From assembly GCF_019837165.1 (NCBI RefSeq), contig NZ_JAGYHC010000001.1:930001-994000 (forward strand): DNA of 64,000 nucleotides, in the 5' to 3' direction. Position numbers and translations under genes: made by a program. Shown in pieces: positions 46,839-55,403 of the stretch. The notes beneath the pieces were generated by a model. That model was not told the DNA's origin and made no database searches. It was given only the letters and a program-made list of their open reading frames with translations. Source of the DNA: Virgibacillus sp. NKC19-3 (GTDB lineage: Bacteria; Bacillota; Bacilli; Bacillales; Amphibacillaceae). Each line of letters begins with the position of its first letter. Position 1 is the first letter of the stretch.

Positions 46839-47228
46839 ATGGACTTTGGAAGCTATATAAGAGAAATAAGAAAAAGCAAAAATATTTCTTTAAGGGAAGC
46901 TGCTAGGCGATCTGAAATGTCGCATCCATACCTATCACAAATTGAGACGGGGAAAAACACAAAACCTACACCAACGATCATAAAGAAACTAGCTAAAGGC
47001 TTAAACGTTCCATACATGCAATTAATGGAAAAGGCAGGGTATGCCGACTATAGCTATGAGACGGTTGCTGAACGTTTGGTTACCATTGATCAGGTTAATA
47101 AAAGCCAGGATTTATATGCTTTGTTACATGATAATGAAGATCTGTACTATAACGAGTATTTATTAACGCATGATGATAAAAAGTTCTTACTACAAGTAAT
47201 GGAAAGAACTTTTGGTTATCATCAATAA
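46839..47228 (+). CDS. XRE-family transcriptional regulator
   Basis: A 129-residue regulator. Residues about 4-58 are a Cro/C1-type helix-turn-helix (SYIREIRKSKNISLREAARRSEMSHPYLSQIETGKNTKPTPTIIKKLAKGLNVPY). The C-terminal part (ERLVTIDQVNKSQDLYALLHDNEDLYY, DKKFLLQVMERTF) has no obvious domain. I chose the ATG at 46839 behind AAAGAGGG, since the open frame upstream lacks a ribosome site. The divergent small gene and twin palindromes suggest it controls itself and that gene. Confidence 0.85.
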   Translation: MDFGSYIREIRKSKNISLREAARRSEMSHPYLSQIETGKNTKPTPTIIKKLAKGLNVPYMQLMEKAGYADYSYETVAERLVTIDQVNKSQDLYALLHDNEDLYYNEYLLTHDDKKFLLQVMERTFGYHQ

Positions 47229-47249
47229 GAACATGATTTTACAGATGTA

Positions 47250-47405
47250 GTGCTTTTATCTTTAGTCACGCAGCTCTGGGGATTCTCCTCGGATTTGAAG
47301 CATTTAAGTATTATTATCGCCGTTCTGCTTAGTATTGCTATTGTCGTGCAAATCGTCTTTTATTTAAGGGATAAGTTAAGATTGTCAAAAATACCCACTA
47401 ATTAA
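47250..47405 (+). CDS. Possible 51-residue membrane peptide after the XRE gene
   Basis: In the same frame as the XRE gene, just past its stop codon, a GTG at 47250 opens VLLSLVTQLWGFSSDLKHLS and then IIIAVLLSIAIVVQIVFYL with a basic end (RDKLRLSK). The single hydrophobic helix with a positive tail is typical of small membrane peptides. There is no ribosome site, so it is translated, if at all, by coupling or readthrough; it could also be the lost C-terminus of a longer XRE protein. Confidence 0.3.
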   Translation: MLLSLVTQLWGFSSDLKHLSIIIAVLLSIAIVVQIVFYLRDKLRLSKIPTN

Positions 47406-47467
47406 GCTCTAAAACAATAAATGTTACACAAATTTAGTTGAATCAATATCCATGTCTATTTTGAACA

Positions 47468-47518
47468 AAAAAAGCCCTTCGATATATAGCGCATAAAACC
47501 TGTTTGTCGAAGGGCTTT
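47468..47518 (-). terminator. Terminator of the CwlJ-like gene
   Basis: AAAGCCCTTCGA (47471-47482) pairs with TCGAAGGGCTTT (47507-47518); the A run at its left is a T run for the minus strand. Confidence 0.8.
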
Positions 47519-47604
47519 GAATCATTTTGGATTGTTATCTAAAACGTACGTTATTCATCTAAACGCGAGTCCATTTCGCATCCTTTTTTCAGGATTCACA
47601 TAGC

Positions 47605-48039
47605 TTAATAAACACTTTCACACGTCCCGGGAGCCGGCTCATAATAGCAATGATTTTTATATTGTCCCGAAAAAGGTTGACCGTACCATGTTGGAGGGCA
47701 TGGAGCATATGGATTGAAATACCAAAGGGCATATTTCGCCGGGTGTTCTCTCCAAAAATTCAAATTCTTTTCTGCTAATCTTTTCTCAGCATTTCGTGCT
47801 CGTTGATAAAATACATTCCCTTTTTGGACAGCTTCAAATGAATAATTTCCTCCTTGAACCTGATAAATGACATCCCGAATGGATCTTACATCGGCAAAGT
47901 CTAAACAATCTGCTATGCTACGATTAACAATGACATTTCCGACGTACATCATTCCTTGTTTTCCTTCGCCCTCGGCTTCCGCTCGCATCATTCTTGCCAT
48001 TAAGGCAACGTCTGAATTATTGTATTGTACTCTTGGCAT
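47605..48039 (-). CDS. CwlJ/SleB-type cell-wall hydrolase
   Basis: A 144-residue Hydrolase_2 family protein. RVQYNNSDVALMARMMRAEAEGEGKQGMMYVGNVIVNR holds the conserved glutamate of the lytic domain (ARxxxAEAxGE), followed by VQKGNVFYQRA and the C-terminal WYFNPYAPCPPTWYGQPFSGQYKNHCYYEP. Without a signal peptide and of the same length as CwlJ (about 142), it best fits the spore cortex-lytic enzyme CwlJ, which acts during germination. It shows that the organism forms spores. GerQ, its usual partner, is not adjacent. RBS GGGGTGAG. Confidence 0.85.
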   Translation of the reverse strand: MPRVQYNNSDVALMARMMRAEAEGEGKQGMMYVGNVIVNRSIADCLDFADVRSIRDVIYQVQGGNYSFEAVQKGNVFYQRARNAEKRLAEKNLNFWREHPAKYALWYFNPYAPCPPTWYGQPFSGQYKNHCYYEPAPGTCESVY

Positions 48040-48116
48040 TTTCTCACCCCAAAAACAGTGTATGCAAACAGCCTATATAAGCGTGCGCCGTTTAAACGAA
48101 CAAATGAAGGATGCGT

Positions 48117-48782
48117 TTATGATGAAAGCCCTGGAGAAACAAACTCATTGAGAAAGTAAGGAACAATGCTATTATGATGGGCTTTTCTTTCTTCTACAAA
48201 CTGGCGAATCGCTGTAAAAAATGCCTCATCCAGTAATGGATATCTTACTGTTCGAACTTGATCGAAGATGGTGTTATGCTTAATCACTGTATCAACACTT
48301 GCGATTAATTGCGCCACAAGTTTTTGATTTGGTGTGATTCCCATAATATCTTTATAAATTTGCGCATCATCTTTTACATCTAACATATGGTAGGGCAGCT
48401 TCATGTCGATATGGACACCATCAACGAGGTTTTCTTCGTATAAGGTATCCAACTTTTGATAATACATGCCACACGTTGTTACAATTAGCTTTCCATCAAA
48501 ACGGGCGCGCACTTCTTGCAATAGATCACGCACGTCATCGAATGGGTTAATCAGAAATTCACCGCCGCTGAACATAATAGCATCAAATAAAAACCCGCTT
48601 TTCTCCAAATAATCATACAAATCATCTGGGGTCTTATACGTCTTCGGTGTGTTCGCGACAATCTCATCATAATTGTGACAGCCGAAGCAATGAAGGGGAC
48701 AGCCGGACAATGAATGAATCAATAAGGTCGTATGATTAGGTAAGTCGGTAAATGTCCGAATAAAGGTATTGTATAGTTTCAT
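48117..48782 (-). CDS. nrdG: Anaerobic ribonucleotide reductase activase NrdG
   Basis: Radical-SAM enzyme that installs the glycyl radical on NrdD. The 221-residue protein has the cluster motif GCPLHCFGCHN (CxxxCxxC near residues 28-35), the SAM-binding FSGGEFL motif near residue 72, and IVTTCGMYY. It is longer than many NrdG proteins (about 155-180), with an extra C-terminal part. It lies 20 bp after nrdD and is probably transcribed with it. Use of this pair indicates that the cell can make dNTPs without oxygen. Confidence 0.88.
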   Translation of the reverse strand: MKLYNTFIRTFTDLPNHTTLLIHSLSGCPLHCFGCHNYDEIVANTPKTYKTPDDLYDYLEKSGFLFDAIMFSGGEFLINPFDDVRDLLQEVRARFDGKLIVTTCGMYYQKLDTLYEENLVDGVHIDMKLPYHMLDVKDDAQIYKDIMGITPNQKLVAQLIASVDTVIKHNTIFDQVRTVRYPLLDEAFFTAIRQFVEERKAHHNSIVPYFLNEFVSPGLSS

Positions 48783-48802
48783 GGTGATGGGTTCACCGCT
48801 AA

Positions 48803-50746
48803 TTAGCGGTGAACAACCTCCTTCAATGAGTCTTCATTTAATCGGTTCCTCATGGCCCAATCATGTCTTCGTGCTTTCGACCAGAAATTATATTTGCCTT
48901 CATAATACCCTTTATCATCTATCTGGATGTTGTTCCTGGAAATCATTTTCAAATAACCAATAACCCTACTGAACGTTGCAATGTCTTTAGATTCACAGAC
49001 AGGGCAATGCTGAATACTTTTGGCATCTTTCGCAACAATTTTCTGGCCACAACTCATACAAGACGTAATGGTTGGAGTCAATGTAATATAATTAATCGGT
49101 TTTTCAAAAATATTATCCAAATAGGTTGCTATATTTTCGGGTTTTATTTTTTCCTCGAGGAAATGATGTAAGACACTACCGGATGTAGCATAGCCTTGGA
49201 ATTCAGCACTGTTTTCCAGTTGTTCCAGGAAGTCTTCTTCTGAATAAGGTGTCATGCAGCCGCTGGTCAAGTATGGGTTTTCTCCTTCTCCTTGTACAAA
49301 GATATCCCGATTTCTGGCTTTTGCCCATTTCAGATCATGGCGTGCAAGTTTGATGGCGGCGTTTTCAGCAGGGGCATACTCAATTCCGCATGCCACTTTA
49401 TCGCGCACGATAAATGCATTTACAATCTCTGTCATGTATTGCATCAATTCATGCGCAATCATTTTCCCATCTTTATCTTTGATTCCATCTTTATACCCCA
49501 AGTTGATGAGGCCTTCATGCATACCAGTAAGGGCGAACACATTAAAATAGTTTTTCAAGTTTTTATTAAAGGCGAAGAAAGTTGGGTATAATTCCTTGTT
49601 TTGTTCAATCCACTTCCTTTTTTCCATGTGTGCTTCCTGCATCACTTCCATGTACGCATGTATCTTATCTTTAACGAGATCCAAGTCATGTCCAAATTCC
49701 AAAAGCACTCGATTCATATTTAAATTAAGCACCTGCACCGCCCCGGTGGAACCTGTTGATGATCCAAAAACACCACCGCCGGCTTTAGATAATGTCTCCA
49801 AGTTGATTTGCAACCTGCAACAGAGGCTTCTGCTCACTTCCGGATCTTTGGCTTGAATGAGCGGATTTAACGCTTTGTAATAGGGATCTTCAAACGGCTT
49901 TCGTTTAAAGTTCTCAAAATATACGCCGCCCCAATGATACATTTTATCCAATAGCTCGATAAATAATGGGTTTTGGTAATTAAAATCATCGTCAATTTGC
50001 ACGGTTAATAATGGGAAAGTAAACGGAATCCCTTCACTACCTGTTCCGTTTTTCATCACATCAATAATAGCTTGGTTGATACGGTCAAAGTAAGCTGCTG
50101 GAATATCCTGATATTGTATATTCCGTCCCTCGCCTCCGATAACGATATATTGATCCTTTATTTCTTCAGAAGGTTTCCCGAACTCTAATGTAATATTCGA
50201 AAAGCTGCTTTGAGCCCCAGATCGAAGCGGCATATTTAGTTCCCAGATAAGACTTTGAAACAGTTCGACGAGTTCTTCATCGGTGTACGTCATACCACGA
50301 CTTTCCTCATCAAACAAATAAGAAGCAGCAATGGTTGATAGTTGTGCTAGCATGACTGCGCCTGAGACTTGTTGTGATATTAATGTAACCACATTACTAA
50401 AATGCCGTAATAATGTTGAAAATCGCTTCGTTGGCTTGGAAGAGATCATATTTTTTGCCAGTGATGGTATCCCTTTTGTAGCAATGTCCATACAGCTAAT
50501 GGATACACAATACGGTGCAAGCTGCTTGTCATGTACGTAGACAATGCCCTCATCATATAATTCTTTTATTGTTGGTGGAAGAATATGGTGAAAAAGAAAT
50601 TCCTCCTCTGCATGATTGGTTAAATTATGCCTTAACAGGGATAAGGAATAAACATAATTACTATTTTCATGCCTAAGGTAATCTGTTTGCTTGTTTTCTT
50701 GTTGCGATGTAAACTTGGCGATAATGTCGTTTGTTGATTGGAACAT
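48803..50746 (-). CDS. nrdD: Anaerobic ribonucleoside-triphosphate reductase NrdD
   Basis: Class III ribonucleotide reductase, 647 residues. The catalytic core contains QQVSGAVMLAQLSTIAASYLFDEES, RSGAQSSFSNITLEFGKP and a long NP-rich barrel; the C-terminal zinc site is CMSCGQKI...HCPVCES, and the glycyl-radical loop reads ATFSRVIGYLKMISRNN with RVIGY. I see no ATP-cone at the N-terminus, so allosteric activity control may be absent. ATG 50746 lies 10 bases after AAAGGAG; a TTG two codons earlier is too near the site. Two NrdR-like boxes lie upstream. Confidence 0.92.
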   Translation of the reverse strand: MFQSTNDIIAKFTSQQENKQTDYLRHENSNYVYSLSLLRHNLTNHAEEEFLFHHILPPTIKELYDEGIVYVHDKQLAPYCVSISCMDIATKGIPSLAKNMISSKPTKRFSTLLRHFSNVVTLISQQVSGAVMLAQLSTIAASYLFDEESRGMTYTDEELVELFQSLIWELNMPLRSGAQSSFSNITLEFGKPSEEIKDQYIVIGGEGRNIQYQDIPAAYFDRINQAIIDVMKNGTGSEGIPFTFPLLTVQIDDDFNYQNPLFIELLDKMYHWGGVYFENFKRKPFEDPYYKALNPLIQAKDPEVSRSLCCRLQINLETLSKAGGGVFGSSTGSTGAVQVLNLNMNRVLLEFGHDLDLVKDKIHAYMEVMQEAHMEKRKWIEQNKELYPTFFAFNKNLKNYFNVFALTGMHEGLINLGYKDGIKDKDGKMIAHELMQYMTEIVNAFIVRDKVACGIEYAPAENAAIKLARHDLKWAKARNRDIFVQGEGENPYLTSGCMTPYSEEDFLEQLENSAEFQGYATSGSVLHHFLEEKIKPENIATYLDNIFEKPINYITLTPTITSCMSCGQKIVAKDAKSIQHCPVCESKDIATFSRVIGYLKMISRNNIQIDDKGYYEGKYNFWSKARRHDWAMRNRLNEDSLKEVVHR

Positions 50747-50802
50747 GCCCAAATCTCTCCTTTAAACGTATTACTATCTTTTTGCTAATCCAAATCACCT
50801 TA

Positions 50803-50850
50803 ACACAACATATAGTATACGGCAGTGATGTTAGTCACTGTATATTGATT
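50803..50850. promoter_or_regulatory. Probable tandem NrdR boxes of the nrdD operon
   Basis: ACACAACATATAGTAT (50803-50818) and, 32 bp on, TCACTGTATATTGATT (50835-50850) resemble the NrdR consensus ACACWATATATWGTGT and have the expected three-turn spacing. NrdR represses ribonucleotide reductase genes when dATP is high. The second box is weaker. Confidence 0.5.
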
Positions 50851-50935
50851 TTATAAGAAGGAGAGACGTTGGTAATGTTCCTTGTATAGGATCATTCTCG
50901 CTCTGCGTAAGCGAAGTGACATTTATTCAATAGAT

Positions 50936-51355
50936 TTATTGCTTAATCCCTTGTATGGATAGATATAAGGAGTAGTTTCCAAAATGGAGTATTTCATGAA
51001 GAAAAAGATTCAATTGTTCTTGCGTGTTCACTTTCACTTTCATATGATAACATCCCTCTCCCGATACGCGGTGAGCTTCAACTATCTCTTTTCGTTCCTG
51101 AATAAAATGTAAAAATGGATCATGGTTTGCTGTTTTCATATAAATGATGACAAACGCTGTATAAGTCAATCCTAATTTCATTTCATCTATTATGATAGAG
51201 TACGCTTGAATGACACCACTTTCTTCCAGCTTTTTTATACGGTTTCCTACTGCTTGCCCCGTCATATGAATTTGTTCACCTAAGTCTTTCCATTGTATCC
51301 GCGAGTTTTCGGAAAGCAATTGCAGGATCTGAAAATCAATGTTATCAAGTTTCAT
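50936..51355 (-). CDS. Lrp/AsnC-family regulator
   Basis: A 139-residue Lrp-like protein. The N-terminal winged helix reads LDNIDFQILQLLSENSRIQWKDLGEQIHMTGQAVGNRIKKLEESGVIQAY, followed by an RAM ligand-binding domain (AFVIIYMKTANHDPFLHFI, EAHRVSGEGCYHMKVKVNTQEQLNLFL) with the typical VSGEGCYHM turn. The start has GAAAGGAATTT upstream. It is divergent from the cysteine hydrolase at 51475, whose promoter region it shares, so it may regulate that gene. Effector unknown. Confidence 0.9.
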   Translation of the reverse strand: MKLDNIDFQILQLLSENSRIQWKDLGEQIHMTGQAVGNRIKKLEESGVIQAYSIIIDEMKLGLTYTAFVIIYMKTANHDPFLHFIQERKEIVEAHRVSGEGCYHMKVKVNTQEQLNLFLHEILHFGNYSLYLSIQGIKQ

Positions 51356-51474
51356 AATAAATTCCTTTCGCCATGAAAATATTTGATATAAATGTGTTTC
51401 ATCAACGTATCGATAGAAATCAATCTATGATTTATGATTATAGTGTAACAAAAATTCATAAATGAGGTGGAAAA

Positions 51475-52029
51475 ATGCGTACAGCTTTAATCGTAGTCGA
51501 TATCCAAAACGACTATTTTCCTAATGGAAAGATGGAGCTAAGCAACCCTGATAAGGCAGCCGCTAACGCTGTTCAAGTTATTGATTGGTTTAGAAAAAAC
51601 AACAAAGATAATATTTTTCATGTTCAGCATATCGCAGGTAGTCCGGATTTAGGATTCTTCCTTCCAAATACAGCGGGCGCTGAAATACATGAAACGGTTC
51701 AGCCATTAGAACACGAAAATAAAATCGTAAAAAATTTCCCTAACAGCTTTTTGAAGACGGATTTAGAAAGCAGGTTAAGAGAAAAAGGTGTAGACAACGT
51801 AATCGTTGTAGGTATGATGACGCATATGTGTATTGATGCTACAGTTAGGGCTGCAGTTGATCTTGGTTTTGAAACGACAGTCATTGAAGATGCATGTGCG
51901 ACTAGGGAATTAGCTTATCAAGAAAGGAGAGTCCCAGCAGAACAGGTTCATGATGCGTTTATTGGTGCACTTGATGGCATGTATGCCAATGTCACTTCGA
52001 CCGAAGAATTTTTGCAACAAGGCAATTAA
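51475..52029 (+). CDS. Isochorismatase-like cysteine hydrolase
   Basis: A 184-residue hydrolase. Asp in LIVVDIQNDYFPNGKM (about residue 9), Lys in KNFPNSFLKTDLE region (about 85), and Cys in VVGMMTHMCIDATVRAAVDLGF (about 119) form the catalytic triad. MTHMCIDATVR is typical of nicotinamidase-related hydrolases. RBS ATGAGGTGG. Divergent Lrp gene upstream. It is a different subgroup from the hydrolase at 35679 (GIETHICVYQTA). Substrate unknown. Confidence 0.85.
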   Translation: MRTALIVVDIQNDYFPNGKMELSNPDKAAANAVQVIDWFRKNNKDNIFHVQHIAGSPDLGFFLPNTAGAEIHETVQPLEHENKIVKNFPNSFLKTDLESRLREKGVDNVIVVGMMTHMCIDATVRAAVDLGFETTVIEDACATRELAYQERRVPAEQVHDAFIGALDGMYANVTSTEEFLQQGN

Positions 52030-52047
52030 TTAAATGTAAGCGTCAAT

Positions 52048-52080
52048 AAATCCCCACCTATTTCTAGATGGGGATTTATT
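52048..52080 (+). terminator. Rho-independent terminator
   Basis: AAATCCCCA pairs with TGGGGATTT (about 52047-52077), followed by a T-rich tail. Confidence 0.75.
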
Positions 52081-52263
52081 ACGAATCGACAATACTATAA
52101 GTGAACCTTACGTTGAAGAATTTAAAGATTTAGAGACTTGTGTTCATTGGCTAGATAATAATGAATTTAATTTTCATGCGGAAAGAAATTTAAAAGAAGA
52201 TAATACGAAGTATAATAATGAAGGTGAACTTGAAAGATAGCCATCTATAAAAGAATATAAATA

Positions 52264-52298
52264 ATTAACTCAACTTTCACTCTGCGAAAGTTGAGTTA
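52264..52298. repeat. Terminator-like inverted repeat, complete copy
   Basis: TTAACTCAACTTTC pairs with GAAAGTTGAGTTA around the loop ACTCTGC. A truncated copy in opposite orientation lies at 54047-54075. Confidence 0.65.
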
Positions 52299-52406
52299 TT
52301 AAGTTTTTCACAACTATAGTCAAAAAGGGGAGGTGGGGGATTTAAATCACTCACCACCTCAATACCAACTATAAAAGGATTTCTTAAGTTTTGATACATA
52401 AAATTT

Positions 52407-52625
52407 TTATTGCATATCGACATGTATTAGCCATTTATAATGAATACTAGTAGTACCATCTTCATTATTACATTTGATAATGGTATCCTCTAATCCAAGT
52501 GGTTCTACATATCCTATAATTTCATGAAAATCATGATCTTTAAAATATTTAATCCATACTCGCTTATTTTCTTTAGCAGCCTGCAGTAACTCGTAACCAT
52601 TATGTTCTAATTGATGCTCATCCAA
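52407..52625 (-). CDS. Hypothetical 72-residue protein, possibly truncated YolD-like
   Basis: The product (ending VWIKYFKDHDFHEIIGYVEP, LGLEDTIIKCNNEDGTTSIHYKWLIHVDMQ) resembles the C-terminal half of YolD-like proteins, in which a hydrophobic strand, an IxGxI turn and a final I..I/V pair recur. There is no good ribosome site before the ATG and the N-terminal half of the family is absent, so it may be a fragment. It lies at the edge of an insertion-sequence graveyard. Confidence 0.35.
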   Translation of the reverse strand: MDEHQLEHNGYELLQAAKENKRVWIKYFKDHDFHEIIGYVEPLGLEDTIIKCNNEDGTTSIHYKWLIHVDMQ

Positions 52626-52654
52626 AATAGGTTTATTTTTAGACTAACCTAATT

Positions 52655-52768
52655 AAATGGGACAATAAAAAACACCTTCGAAATGGTATAATCATTAAAA
52701 TACTATTCGGAGGTGCTTTTTGCATGGGCAAAAACGTCTATTCAACTGAAGTAAGGTGGGCAGTACGC
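52655..52768 (+). mobile_element. Truncated left end of an IS3-type element
   Basis: GGGACAATAAAAAACACC-type terminal sequence, then CGGAGGTGC and an ATG at 52724 opening MGKNVYSTEVRWAV, the start of an IS3-family OrfA helix-turn-helix protein. The frame loses similarity after about 15 codons, so the rest of the element is deleted. Confidence 0.5.
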
Positions 52769-52959
52769 TCCCGTCCACTGTATTTATTGATAAATTAACT
52801 TTTTAAAAATTCTTCTTCCTCAGACAGAACAATTGAAGTAATTGGTAGATTATCTTAATTATTGCAACCAAAAAATGGAATATATATGTTTACATTACCA
52901 CACTGTTCCCCTTGTTATTCTTAAATTACTGGGCTTTACATTTGATTTCCGTAAGCTTT

Positions 52960-53110
52960 ATTTTCTAAATTGCGAATCCAAATAATGCATCTGGTGTGTC
53001 TTGATACTATATTCCGACACTTACGCAGCCATGTTCATTCCACTGGCTTTCCAAGCATCTACTTTTGCTTCCGGTTCCATTCTTTTCTCTTTTGTCGTCG
53101 CATAACCTTC
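52960..53110 (-). mobile_element. IS66-type TnpA fragment
   Basis: On the minus strand the frame reads KEKRMEPEAKVDAWKASGMN, then MAA, a stop, VSEYSIKTHQMHYLDSQFRK. This matches the helix-turn-helix start of IS66-family TnpA proteins (WxASGxSxxxWCxExxIxxxxxxYW). Fragmentary and broken. Confidence 0.5.
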
Positions 53111-53354
53111 GAATCATTTGATAGAGAGACTATCCCACATGTTATTTAGAGTAAGTAGGTGGGGATTATTTTACACTTACATTATTAAAGAAAATCTAAG
53201 ACAAGATACAGAAACATATGATAAAATATATAATTATCATTTCTTATTCAATAAACGAGATTGTTGAATGTCAGAGTTACTTTAGACCAAAAACTTTAGG
53301 TCTGCGATAACGGTATGGTTTAAGCAGACAATATTAAACGAATGGAGGATACTA

Positions 53355-53882
53355 ATGTACACGACAGAAAACCTAATTAATGATTTTGAAAATTTTAACC
53401 TCTATGTCAGTTCATTGAAGACAATTGAGGAAAATCTTTTTTTTGAGCCAATTGCAGAAGGCAAATGGTCTACAGCGGAGACTATCAGTCATATATCATT
53501 TTGGGATAGGTACATTCGAGAGGAAACGTTGCCAAGAATGAAACTTAACGCTGTCATCGAAAGTATTGATTTTGAAACGTTAAATAAGCAAGCAGCAAAA
53601 TACGCGTTATCTGGCGTATCCCAACAACATTTGCTTCAAAAAAAACTTGAGGAAAGAACTAGGCTTGTATCTGAGTTAAAAAAAAGGAGTGAAAAGGAGT
53701 TTTTTGCAAAATTTATACTGAATGGAGAAGAGATCGACAAGTATTCAGGTTACCCGCATACCATTTTTAATTATATAGCAGGATTTCAATGGCATGATAA
53801 TCACCATAAACAGCAAATTGATGGTTTTTTGAAAAAAAGAGTGGAGTTTAGGACTTATAATAACAGCAATATCGAAAAGTAA
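53355..53882 (+). CDS. DinB-like family protein
   Basis: A 175-residue four-helix-bundle protein of the DinB/YfiT superfamily. The metal-ligand histidines are visible: SHISFWDRYI (His about residue 47), and HDNHHKQQIDGFLKK (two late histidines near 145). Members are metal-dependent, often thiol-transferase-like enzymes of unknown substrate. RBS ATGGAGG precedes the ATG. It is an intact gene inside a region of insertion-sequence debris. Confidence 0.8.
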   Translation: MYTTENLINDFENFNLYVSSLKTIEENLFFEPIAEGKWSTAETISHISFWDRYIREETLPRMKLNAVIESIDFETLNKQAAKYALSGVSQQHLLQKKLEERTRLVSELKKRSEKEFFAKFILNGEEIDKYSGYPHTIFNYIAGFQWHDNHHKQQIDGFLKKRVEFRTYNNSNIEK

Positions 53883-54046
53883 GCGTCATAATTATTTGCA
53901 AATATAATCTTAATCAAGCGAGCGTTTTAGTATAAGAAGAGAGAATTTCCAAATAACAGGAGGCTCTCTTTTTTTAGTATATATCAACATTAAACTTTAA
54001 CAGAATCTAAAAAACGAAGAGACACTTCAATCTGCTCTTTTATATA

Positions 54047-54075
54047 TATTAACTCAACTTTCGCAGAGTGAAATC
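54047..54075. repeat. Terminator-like inverted repeat, inverted and truncated copy
   Basis: TTAACTCAACTTTC is followed by GCAGAGT, the reverse complement of the loop in the 52264 copy, and then sequence diverges after GAAA. It therefore lies in the opposite orientation and is cut at the point where the IS4-type relic begins. Confidence 0.55.
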
Positions 54076-54109
54076 GGTAGATATGCCCTGATATAGCTGG
54101 GCAGGCTTG

Positions 54110-55360
54110 CAATCCATTGCAGTAGTTGATTCTGGATTAATTTTTGTACTTGTTTGTGCTCTTTTTCAAGGTATCTTCAAGAAGAGCGATTAATAGCTGT
54201 AGTGCTACCGCCCAATCGAGATCATTCATTTCACATTTCATCACATAGCTCATAAAACATGCTACCTAGGGGTACGTTGATCTGTGCTGAATCGGTCAAT
54301 ATAATATAGTTGTATGACTAATTAAGACCACATAGGAGCGCCCTGGGATTCTTTTTGGATCTTCAATAGAGATTTTGTTGTTTTAAAAAAGACCTCAATG
54401 TTTCAGCGCATCCCATAAATACGAATGATTTCTTGATTACAGAGCATGCAATCTATACTTAAAATAGCTAACCACTCGCGCTTTTTATTACGATTGTGAA
54501 ACAAAAGACAACTTTAATCGGAACTTCATTCGCTTATGTCGTATGAATCGAACGAAGAATTCCTTTCTTTTCGATCGTTGGCTTCGCTAAACGGTACAGT
54601 TCCTTTAAGCTTACACGTTTCCCATCAATGGGATAACGTTGTTTTAAGTTCTTAACCATCCCAATGACATCAAGACCTTGGTCTTTTATACTCTTAACCA
54701 GTGGCTGATAAGTGAACCAGGAGTCCATCAACACATAGGAAGCGTCCATACCGGTATTCATGGCATGTTCAGCCATATCAGGTATTTGTTCAGGTGCAGT
54801 TTGAAGTGCTTCTACTCTTCGCTTATATCCAGAGCTACACTTATCCACTTTCAATGATATTCCGTTAATTTGGCTTTTCTTCGAGCCAAATAAAGAAAAG
54901 TCCACTGGAATGAACGTCGCACCATCTGACCAGCCAAGAGTAAGCATGCGAAATCCTTTATAAAAACGCATCTTTTAGGGTGCATGGTCAAAATAGCGAG
55001 CTAATAATTCGACCGATTTACTGCGGTTACGACCATACGAAGAATCATCTATAATCAATACTTAATGATTCTTTAGATTAGTCACTTTTCCAATCGTATG
55101 AACGCTAAGAAACAATAAAAAACTTCTCCAGGCAAAGGTAGACTGGTTTAAAAACCGATAAACAGCATTCTTTTCTGGACATTCATTAGCTTTCTGACTC
55201 TGTAGTACTTGATACCAGTTCTTATTTTCAAAGATTAAACAAAATATTAATTGAAAACGATAGGCACAAGTAAAGCCAACAGACTTGGTAATACCAGCCT
55301 TTCTTAGATGTTTAAACAGCTGTAATTCTTTGAAGGCTATTTTTTCGCATTAAAATAGAA
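54110..55360 (-). pseudogene. Degraded IS4-family transposase
   Basis: The minus-strand product, read through several stops and shifts, runs from KELQLFKHLRKAGITKSVGF near 55350 through CPEKNAVYRFLNQSTFAWR, VLIIDDSSYGRNRSKSVEL, GWSDGATFIPVDFSLFGSKK, a clean frame at 54534-54971 (including DASYVLMDSWFTYQPLVK, with the DDE-type aspartates), and a tail with more stops. It is an IS4-family transposase of the DDE type. Numerous stops show it is inactive. The target site at its right end precedes the biosynthetic cluster. Confidence 0.75.
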
Positions 55361-55403
55361 AATCATGAACTACCATTTTAATTTGTATCTTTAAATAAGA
55401 GGT

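Larger units (their letters stand above)
52030..52406. other. Region with two terminators and a gene fragment
   Basis: After the hydrolase terminator (52048-52080) a startless frame reads EEFKDLETCVHWLDNNEFNF, AERNLKEDNTKYNNEGELER to a stop at 52238, the tail of an unknown truncated gene. A second hairpin follows at 52264-52298. Confidence 0.4.
52626..53354. other. Insertion-sequence debris
   Basis: Holds an IS3-type left end (52655-52768), an IS66-type TnpA fragment (52960-53110), and otherwise unassignable AT-rich sequence up to the DinB-like gene. Confidence 0.5.
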
